Source: Thermosulfurimonas sp.
GTDB taxonomy: Bacteria; Desulfobacterota; Thermodesulfobacteria; Thermodesulfobacteriales; Thermodesulfobacteriaceae
Length of the DNA: 6,938 nt
Direction: 5' to 3'
NCBI GenBank assembly: GCA_015487645.1
Contig: WFPH01000112.1
Coordinates: 1 to 6,938 of the forward strand
The notes beneath the pieces are model-generated. The model searched no databases. It saw only the letters and a program-made list of their open reading frames with translations, and was not told the origin of the DNA. Numbering within the stretch: position 1 is the stretch's first letter; each line of letters begins with the position of its first letter. Shown here piece after piece: positions 1-4,359 of the stretch. The translations under genes were made by a program, and so were the position numbers.

Positions 1-142
1 GCGCTCGTTCCAGGATCAGACGGGCCTCCTCCTCAGCCCGGCGTCTCTCTTCGAATTCTTCCTTTTTGCGGAGCCGGTAGGCCACCAAGAAACCCGCTCC
101 CGCACCCACCACTAAGGCTAACAACACTACCAGAACTTCCAT
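1..142 (-). CDS. rny: Ribonuclease Y, N-terminal part (runs off the left edge)
   Basis: Only the first 47 codons are inside the window. They begin MEVLVVLLALVVGAGAGFLV, one hydrophobic glycine-containing transmembrane segment (about residues 2-22). A strongly charged Arg/Glu/Lys stretch follows (about residues 24-47) and looks like the start of a long coiled coil. This is the standard N-terminus of RNase Y, the membrane-anchored endoribonuclease that starts mRNA decay; its KH and HD domains would lie beyond base 1. The ATG at 142-140 is preceded by GGGGAGGT about 6-7 bases upstream, a good ribosome binding site. It sits just downstream of zapA and the 6S RNA, an arrangement I recall from deltaproteobacterial genomes. 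The catalytic part is not visible, so the call rests on the N-terminus and the neighbours. Confidence 0.8.
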   Translation of the reverse strand, partial: MEVLVVLLALVVGAGAGFLVAYRLRKKEEFEERRRAEEEARLILERA

Positions 143-209
143 CTTTGGACCTCCCCATGGCTCTATTTTTTCCGCAGGGGAGGAGAGGAGGGGACCATCA
201 GAAAAGAGG

Positions 210-387
210 CCCAGGGTGCCGTGTCAGCCGGCCCGCTTCGAGGACCGAGGTCCTACCATAGGGGGCCGTCCGCTCCTTCGGCTTCCCCGGCTGTCAGGGC
301 CGGAGCTTGCACCAGAGCGGAGAGGACCCCCTTGCGGGCACGGGTGTTGCCTCGGCGGGCTTCATGGCCGATCACGCACACCCCAGG
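210..387 (-). ncRNA. ssrS: 6S RNA (regulator of housekeeping RNA polymerase)
   Basis: This non-coding stretch of about 178 nt between zapA and rny folds into a long rod on the minus strand. The closing helix pairs 387-379 with 218-210 (nine contiguous pairs, two of them G-U) and continues as 378-373 with 223-219 around one bulge. A second short helix forms from GCCCGC (360-355) and GCGGGC (236-231), with CGGCC (370-366) / GGCCG (233-229) as an alternative. The apical stem pairs 331-325 with 267-261 and 321-315 with 275-269, and ends in a hairpin of 303-299 with 291-287. The 3' side of the central bubble holds a small perfect hairpin, AGGAC-CUCG-GUCCU (254-241). Length, closing helix, bubble with 3'-side hairpin, apical stem and location next to zapA all fit 6S RNA, which mimics an open promoter and sequesters sigma70-type RNA polymerase. 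The T-rich run CTCTTTTC just past 210 could help termination. Exact ends are inferred from the fold. The 5' end overlaps the last 16 bases of zapA. Confidence 0.8.
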
Positions 388-668
388 CATTTCAATTCCT
401 TCTCTATGACTTCGCTCAACCTAACGGCTTCTCTCCCAATCTTCTCCGAAAGGAGCCTGTGCTCCCGCTTGATCCGCACCAGCTCCGCAGTGATCTCAAG
501 CAGGAGCACCACCGCCTGTTTCAAAGGTGAAAGTTGTCGCCGGCCTCTTAACCTTCTTTTTCTTTCCTCTAAGTAATTTAGGATTTCTTCTATTTCCTCT
601 TCCGGGAGGTCAGCCCGGAAGGTAAAACGGTTGCCAGCAAACTCAAACTCTATAAGCCTTTCGGCCAA
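372..668 (-). CDS. zapA: Cell division protein ZapA
   Basis: A 98-aa protein of typical ZapA length. The N-terminal half (residues 1-40) has the short beta-rich pattern RLIEFEFAGNRFTFRADLPEEE followed by a helix, as in the ZapA dimerisation head. The C-terminal half (about 45-95) is a helical, heptad-like segment. ZapA binds FtsZ in the cytoplasm and bundles its filaments at the division site. The start is a TTG at 668-666, three bases after the TAA of the preceding coiled-coil gene. Candidate ribosome binding sites are GGAGG about 10 bases upstream and AAGGA directly before it, and no in-frame ATG is closer. Translation is probably coupled to the upstream gene. Its last codons overlap the predicted 5' end of the 6S RNA. 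The gene order and size make the call firm although the sequence is divergent. Confidence 0.85.
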   Translation of the reverse strand: MAERLIEFEFAGNRFTFRADLPEEEIEEILNYLEERKRRLRGRRQLSPLKQAVVLLLEITAELVRIKREHRLLSEKIGREAVRLSEVIEKELKCLGCA

Positions 669-671
669 TCC

Positions 672-911
672 TTAAGTGCCTCCCTCGGAGAATTGGGAGA
701 GCCTTTCTATGAGGCTACCAATCCTCTCTTTGATGGCCCTCCTTTCTTCCTCCCTGCGGTTAAGCTCTTCCTTGAGCCGAGAAATCTCGGCTTCTCTTTC
801 TTGTAGTTTCAACAGGAGCTCTTCTCTTTCGGCCTTCAGCCGACCCAGAGCCTGCAGAAGCTTGTCGATCTTCTCTTCCAGAAGCCGAAGATCCTGTACT
901 TCTATTTCCAT
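672..911 (-). CDS. zapB: Probable ZapB-like small coiled-coil cell division protein
   Basis: A 79-aa protein that is almost entirely a Leu/Glu/Lys/Arg heptad coiled coil (about residues 5-72), with a short polar tail ending SEGGT. No catalytic motif, signal peptide or membrane segment is present. The size and all-coiled-coil character match ZapB, the FtsZ-ring-associated protein that works through ZapA, and it sits directly upstream of zapA with a 3-base gap. The ATG at 911-909 follows AGGAGGGG at good spacing (TGCA). The 46-bp gap to the DUF4139 gene contains TTGACC (961-956) and CATAAG (940-935) 15 bp apart, a weak promoter candidate. Coiled coils match each other by composition, so the ZapB name is drawn from context rather than a specific motif. 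Confidence 0.65.
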   Translation of the reverse strand: MEIEVQDLRLLEEKIDKLLQALGRLKAEREELLLKLQEREAEISRLKEELNRREEERRAIKERIGSLIERLSQFSEGGT

Positions 912-957
912 TGCACCCCTCCTTCTATGACAAGCTTATGAGGGTTTGGGGGATCGG

Positions 958-2394
958 TCAAGGGGCCGGCCGCTCGATCACGGCCTCCAGGGTGACCCGT
1001 AGGGGATGGCCGGGACGGAGCTTGAGGTGCCAGGTAGCCCGTCCCTCAGGGCTGAGCTCGTCCCAGGGAGGATCCGCCGAAAGCGAGATGCGGATCTCCT
1101 TTTTCCGGCTCACCGGGAGCCTTTCGTAAAGGACCGCCGGGAGTCCTTGCCGGTGGGAACTCAGGATCTCTATGCGCCATCTCAGGGTACGCCTCAGCCG
1201 GCGTTTCACCACGCCCACCTTTTCTTCGTAGTCCTTGAGGATCACTTTCTCGACCCTTACCCAGGGATCCTCGCTGAGATAAATTTCCATTTTCCGTCCG
1301 GGATTTAGGACCGGCAGCCTCCTTGAAGGAAGCTCCCGTCCCGAAAGGAAGATGCGCGTTCGGCCCGGAGGTAAATAGGTTTTAGGGGTGAAGGCCAGGG
1401 CCAGAAAGGCTTTGGGAGAATGGTAAACCGGGATTTCCACCCGGAGCTCTGCCGGAAAGACCTGTTTCTCAAGGAGAAGGAATCGGGGCGTGCCCGGCGT
1501 AAGCTCCGGAGTTCGGAGGACATAACGTTTGCCCTGGAGCGTGGGCTCAACCCTGGCCTTGGTCTTTTCCGGACCTCGGGAAGCCAAGCTCAGAAGCTTG
1601 ACCGGGGGTTCGTCCACATACCAGGGAAAGAAAGCCGGAGGAGATTGGATGGTTATGGTCTGAGGATAGACTTCATAGACCAGGGATAGCCCGGGAAGTT
1701 TCCGGCCGAGCCGCTGCGTGAGACGGAGACCCAGGCGGATCTCCGCCTGAGATTCTCCTGGGTTTACGAAAAGAAGGCGTTCTTCCCGGAACTCGATTCC
1801 CGGCAGGGGATAGCGTACCCGGAGGAGATATTCCGAGGGTTCCCTGGAACAATCAAAGACCGGCTCAAATAGACTCGTGGTCTTGAAGGCCAGCTTGGCC
1901 CGCAGTTCCGTCAGACGGGCCTCGATTTTGGCCTGCTCCCTTTCCAGGGCGGCTCTTTTATCCCGCAAGGCCCGGAGACGCTTTGAAATCTCCGAAAGAC
2001 CCTGCCAGGGCCCGTCCGGTAAATCTTGAGGTTTGAGGGCCTTGAGCCATTTTTCCTCGAACTCCAGAACCTCCTTCTCCCTCTCGAGCCCTTCCCGGCG
2101 TTCTTCCAGACGGTTTATCTCTCGGGCCACCGGGCCCTCTGGGTCTCCTCGTCCCCCAAAAATCCAGGTCACCAGGCAGCCCTCAGGGGCCTTCACGGTC
2201 TCGAGGCTTTCGGCTTTGAGTTCTCCGGGAAAGGTAAGGCGCAGGTCTTCTTTTTCTTGGGCCTGGAATCGGATCTCCTCCACCAAGAAGGTCCCCTGAG
2301 GGGAAATCTCGAGTTCCACAGGGATTCTCTGAAAAGCATGCGCCCGGGAGAAAAGAAAGAGAAAGCAACTCAAGAGAAAGACCACCTTTCGCAT
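958..2394 (-). CDS. Secreted DUF4139-family protein with internal coiled coil
   Basis: A 478-aa protein. Residues 1-20 form a Sec signal peptide: MRK, a hydrophobic core (VVFLLSCFLFLF), and an AHA site before F21. A short beta-rich segment (about 21-80) follows, then a charged coiled coil (about 87-118 and 133-170), then a long beta-rich C-terminal region (about 185-478). The order signal peptide / beta domain / coiled coil / beta-rich domain, and the late segment YERLPVSRKKEIRISL, match DUF4139 (MuiA-like 'mucoidy inhibitor') proteins, in which a 'd.lPvs....i.i' motif is typical. Biochemical function is unknown. It is exported, so it acts in the periplasm or at the cell surface. The ATG at 2394 is preceded by AAAAAGG, unusually close to the start (see findings). 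It leads the zapB-zapA-ssrS-rny cluster with 46 bp between it and zapB. Family call is by pattern memory; it is moderately sure. Confidence 0.7.
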   Translation of the reverse strand: MRKVVFLLSCFLFLFSRAHAFQRIPVELEISPQGTFLVEEIRFQAQEKEDLRLTFPGELKAESLETVKAPEGCLVTWIFGGRGDPEGPVAREINRLEERREGLEREKEVLEFEEKWLKALKPQDLPDGPWQGLSEISKRLRALRDKRAALEREQAKIEARLTELRAKLAFKTTSLFEPVFDCSREPSEYLLRVRYPLPGIEFREERLLFVNPGESQAEIRLGLRLTQRLGRKLPGLSLVYEVYPQTITIQSPPAFFPWYVDEPPVKLLSLASRGPEKTKARVEPTLQGKRYVLRTPELTPGTPRFLLLEKQVFPAELRVEIPVYHSPKAFLALAFTPKTYLPPGRTRIFLSGRELPSRRLPVLNPGRKMEIYLSEDPWVRVEKVILKDYEEKVGVVKRRLRRTLRWRIEILSSHRQGLPAVLYERLPVSRKKEIRISLSADPPWDELSPEGRATWHLKLRPGHPLRVTLEAVIERPAP

Positions 2395-2400
2395 AGTTCC

Positions 2401-2429
2401 TTTTTAGGTGAAGAGGGCTTAAAATGCAA
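2401..2429 (-). promoter_or_regulatory. Candidate promoter for the DUF4139 gene
   Basis: On the minus strand, TTGCAT (2429-2424) and TAAAAA (2406-2401) are separated by exactly 17 bases and resemble -35 and -10 elements (4 of 6 matches each). The -10 ends only 6 bases before the ATG at 2394, so transcription would begin at or next to the start codon. The -35 overlaps the ATG of the divergent gene at 2424. The same A-rich block could instead be just a ribosome binding site (AAAAAGG). Confidence 0.35.
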
Positions 2430-2708
2430 GCCATGGCCCGAATACGAAAGGAGGAAGCCCTGCGCTGGCTTGCGGAAAGACTCGGAGCCCTCGGGGAGGG
2501 GGAATGCCTCGATTTTCTTTGCAAGAAACGCAATCGGCTGGTGCGAATCGTTCGCCGTCCACAGGGCTTCCGGGTGGAAGAACGGGGTTTCTTCCGGGAG
2601 GACTTTGAAGTGGCCGGGGAGAGGGAGGTCCTCAGGCTATGTGAGAGGTTGTTTTCACGGGAATTCCCGAGAAGTCACATGCTCTGGGCCCACCGTCGCC
2701 GGGCTTAG
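2424..2708 (+). CDS. Small basic protein of unknown function
   Basis: A 94-aa protein that I do not recognise. It starts MQAMARIRKEEALRWLAERL, an amphipathic helix, followed by a region with beta-like alternation (CLDFLCKKRNRLVRIVRRPQGFRVEERGF), another helix (about residues 64-80), and a basic tail HRRRA. It has three cysteines (28, 33, 73) with no metal-binding spacing, no signal peptide and no membrane segment, so it is probably cytoplasmic. It is rich in arginine, so nucleic-acid or acidic-partner binding is possible but unproven. The ATG at 2424 follows GAGGG at about 7 bases; a second ATG at 2433 (MARIRKEE) is an alternative start. It is divergent from the DUF4139 gene by only 29 bp, and lies 54 bp before dut in the same direction. 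Coding character (good codon usage, adjacent genes with no overlap) supports it as real. Confidence 0.65.
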   Translation: MQAMARIRKEEALRWLAERLGALGEGECLDFLCKKRNRLVRIVRRPQGFRVEERGFFREDFEVAGEREVLRLCERLFSREFPRSHMLWAHRRRA

Positions 2709-2727
2709 GGCTCTGCGGTTTGCGGCA

Positions 2728-2756
2728 TTGTTTTATGGAGTGGTCTCCGGTATAAA
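2728..2756 (+). promoter_or_regulatory. Candidate promoter for dut-thyX
   Basis: TTGTTT (2728-2733) and TATAAA (2751-2756) are separated by 17 bases, a sigma70-like arrangement with a strong -10 (5 of 6) and a weak -35 (3 of 6). It lies in the 54-bp gap between the unknown gene and dut. The -10 ends 6 bases before the dut ATG at 2763, so a transcript from it would have essentially no leader. The overlapping AAAGGGG may be the ribosome binding site used on longer transcripts from upstream. Confidence 0.45.
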
Positions 2757-2762
2757 GGGGAT

Positions 2763-3206
2763 ATGAAGATCAGGGTCTGGCGTAAGGATCCCCGGGCCCG
2801 TCTCCCGGAAAGGGCTTCGGAGGGCGCTGTCGGGTTCGATCTCTTCGCCCTGGAGGACCAGGAGATTCCCCCGGGGGAGCCCACCTTCGTTCGCACTGGG
2901 CTCGTCATCCAGACCGAAAGCCCCTACGCCCTTTTCATCTTCCCCCGCTCAAGCCTCTTTCGCAAAAAAGGCCTGATCTTTCCCCATTCGGCCGGGGTCA
3001 TCGATTTCGATTACTGTGGAGAGGAGGACGAGTTGAAGATCCTGATCCTGAATCTGAAAGAGAGCCCGGTACGGGTGGCCGCTGGCGAGAGGTTGGCCCA
3101 GATGGTTCTGCTTTCGGTGGCTACGGAGGTCGAGCTGGAGGAGGTCACCGCGCCCCCGGCCCGTTCTTCCCGGGGTGGTTTCGGGAGCACCGGAGGTTAC
3201 CGTTGA
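2763..3206 (+). CDS. dut: dUTP diphosphatase (dUTPase)
   Basis: Hydrolyses dUTP to dUMP and pyrophosphate, keeping uracil out of DNA and supplying dUMP for thymidylate synthesis. The 147-aa length is normal for the homotrimeric family. All five motifs are visible in order: motif 1 AVGFDLFA (22-29), motif 2 PRSSL (61-65), motif 3 GVIDFDYCGE (78-87) with catalytic D81 and uracil-stacking Y84, motif 4 GERLAQM (108-114), and the C-terminal glycine-rich motif 5 RGGFGSTG (137-144). The Asn usual between motifs 2 and 3 is replaced (FPHSAGVID). Cys at position 85, where Arg is common (YRGE), is a mild variation. A related dCTP deaminase is excluded by the motif set. The ATG at 2763 is preceded by AAAGGGG only 2 bases away. 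Its stop TGA overlaps the TTG start of thyX, so the two are co-translated and supply consecutive steps. Confidence 0.93.
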   Translation: MKIRVWRKDPRARLPERASEGAVGFDLFALEDQEIPPGEPTFVRTGLVIQTESPYALFIFPRSSLFRKKGLIFPHSAGVIDFDYCGEEDELKILILNLKESPVRVAAGERLAQMVLLSVATEVELEEVTAPPARSSRGGFGSTGGYR

Positions 3207-4165
3207 AGGACCTGAGGGCCATCTACCGTAGACACCAGAGGGCCTTCCTTTATCGCATTTTTGAAGAACTCGGTGGGGAAGCCTTTCGGCAGACTCTGTT
3301 TCTGAGTTTCCTGGGCGCCCGGATCTGTTATGCCGACACCCCGCCCCTTTCCCTCTTTGCGGAGGAGAGGTTCCGCGATCCCGAGAAACTGCGGGCCTTT
3401 TTCCTGCGTCTCAAGGCCGCGGGGCACGGAAGCGTTTTCGCCCATTCGCCCCTGGTGGTGAAGCTAGAAGCCCCCTCAGCCGAGCTTCTGGCCTCCCTTT
3501 ACAAGGCCTGGTTTGATCCCGAAAGCGGGAGACTCCAGTTGAACCTCCGGCACTTTGCCGAGATCCTGGAACCTTCGGACTTCGAGACCCTCATCGCCCC
3601 CGGGGTGGCCGACCGCACCTTTCTGGATTTCGAGGCTCTCCTCCTTGAAGGCCCGGAGCTCTCTTTGAGCTACTCTGGCCCCTTACGGGATCTCCTTCCC
3701 CGCTTTGAAAAATCCCAAGAAGAAGGTCTCTGGGCCCAATTTCGCGTGACACTCATTCGGGTACCGGGGCAGGAACCATTCGGGTGGTTCGCCGTCATAG
3801 TGGAGGGGTTTTCTCGGCTTTTCTCTCACCAGTTCGTGCGGCACACTTGGCTTAACTTCAACCAGCGTTCCCACCGCTACACTTCGGTGGAGCAGTTCGT
3901 ACTCCCACCTTCGTTCCAGGAGATTTCTGGCGCGCTGGATCTCTACCGGGAAGAGGTGAAAAGGGGTCTTTCGGCCTATCGCCGACTGGTCTCGGCCGGT
4001 CTTAAGAAAGAGGATGCCCGTTTCCTCACCCCCCAGGGAGCCGCCACCACGGTGCTGGCCACCGGGCCTTACTTCGTCTGGAAAGACTTCATCGAAAAAC
4101 GGGCCCACCCCAAGGCTCAGTGGGAGATCCGTAAGCTGGCTCAAGCCCTGGAAAACCTGCTTTAA
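3203..4165 (+). CDS. thyX: Flavin-dependent thymidylate synthase, divergent and enlarged
   Basis: Converts dUMP to dTMP using FAD, methylene-tetrahydrofolate and NADPH; cytoplasmic. The signature segment is FSHQFVRHTWLNFNQRSHRY (about 207-226), aligned to the ThyX RHRx7S motif with R213, H214, the Ser (S223) and R225 kept but the third residue Thr instead of Arg. The C-terminus keeps DARFLTP (271-277) and EKRAHPKAQWEIR (298-310), the arginine-bearing segments that bind dUMP. N-terminally, ARICYA (39-44) and GHGSVFAH (74-81) match the family's AAR.sY and gH.S.fEH elements. At 320 aa it is longer than the usual 210-250, because about 110 residues separate GHGSVFAH from FAVIVEGFSRLFSHQ, which are normally nearly adjacent. 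The start is TTG at 3203, chosen for the GGAGG site 6 bases upstream and the 4-base overlap with the dut stop. Activity is likely but not certain given the variant motif. Confidence 0.88.
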   Translation: MKDLRAIYRRHQRAFLYRIFEELGGEAFRQTLFLSFLGARICYADTPPLSLFAEERFRDPEKLRAFFLRLKAAGHGSVFAHSPLVVKLEAPSAELLASLYKAWFDPESGRLQLNLRHFAEILEPSDFETLIAPGVADRTFLDFEALLLEGPELSLSYSGPLRDLLPRFEKSQEEGLWAQFRVTLIRVPGQEPFGWFAVIVEGFSRLFSHQFVRHTWLNFNQRSHRYTSVEQFVLPPSFQEISGALDLYREEVKRGLSAYRRLVSAGLKKEDARFLTPQGAATTVLATGPYFVWKDFIEKRAHPKAQWEIRKLAQALENLL

Positions 4166-4300
4166 GGGGTCTCTCCACTCCCGCTCCCCAGGCCGCCATA
4201 AAGACCGGGCCCAGCACGGCCTCTCTCAATAAATATTGTTCCTTCCGTGAAATTATTTTGATTTTCAATTAATCCCTGCTCTCATATCCGAAAAAACTTT

Positions 4301-4332
4301 TTGACGAAATCTATAGATTATCTTAATTATAC
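4301..4332 (+). promoter_or_regulatory. Candidate promoter of the tetrathionate-reductase-like gene
   Basis: TTGACG (4301-4306) matches the -35 consensus in 5 of 6 positions, and is preceded by an A/T-rich run. About 17-20 bases downstream lies a TAATTATAC stretch (4324-4332) that could supply a -10, although no hexamer in it matches the consensus well. The transcript would start near 4335-4340, leaving a leader of about 20-25 bases with the GGGGAGG ribosome binding site (4347-4353). The -10 assignment is uncertain. Confidence 0.4.
4308..4319 (+). promoter_or_regulatory. 12-bp perfect palindrome in the promoter spacer (possible operator)
   Basis: AATCTATAGATT is a perfect 12-bp inverted repeat with no central gap. 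It lies between the candidate -35 (4301-4306) and -10 region (from 4324), exactly where a bound repressor or a MerR-type activator could act. No regulator gene is visible in the window, and AT-rich DNA makes short palindromes common, so the role is inference. Confidence 0.35.
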
Positions 4333-4359
4333 CGATAAATAGGTCTGGGGAGGCCGGAG

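Larger units (their letters stand above)
4166..4359 (+). other. Intergenic region before the molybdoenzyme gene
   Basis: A 194-bp gene-free stretch. The first part (to about 4225) is GC-rich and contains a possible hairpin AGGCCG (4190-4195) / CGGCCT (4217-4222) with a 21-base loop and no T run, so it is a poor terminator. The second part (4226-4340) is much more AT-rich than the rest of the window and includes the short inverted repeat CAATA-AA-TATTG (4227-4238), A/T-rich UP-element-like sequence, and the promoter and palindrome listed separately. The abrupt base-composition change suggests a genuine promoter/regulatory region for the downstream gene. Confidence 0.6.

Noticed and set aside
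241..254. AGGACCTCGGTCCT palindrome as a separate operator
   Set aside because: It is better explained as the 3'-side bubble hairpin of the 6S RNA fold.
2026..2766. 246-codon plus-strand open frame over the DUF4139 start, the unknown gene and the dut upstream region
   Set aside because: It crosses three genes in other frames and ends in the dut promoter gap; its translation shows no recognisable domain and has no ribosome binding site of its own.
3683..4144. 153-codon minus-strand open frame
   Set aside because: Antisense to the ThyX signature and C-terminus, which are clearly coding; a shadow frame.
4190..4222. Possible thyX terminator hairpin AGGCCG / CGGCCT
   Set aside because: Only six pairs, a 21-base loop and no following T run, so it is not convincing as an intrinsic terminator.
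4258..4268. TTGA-TTT-TCAA, resembling an FNR/CRP-type site upstream of the anaerobic gene
   Set aside because: FNR-type sites need about six bases between TTGA and TCAA; here there are only three, so the half-sites are on the wrong geometry.
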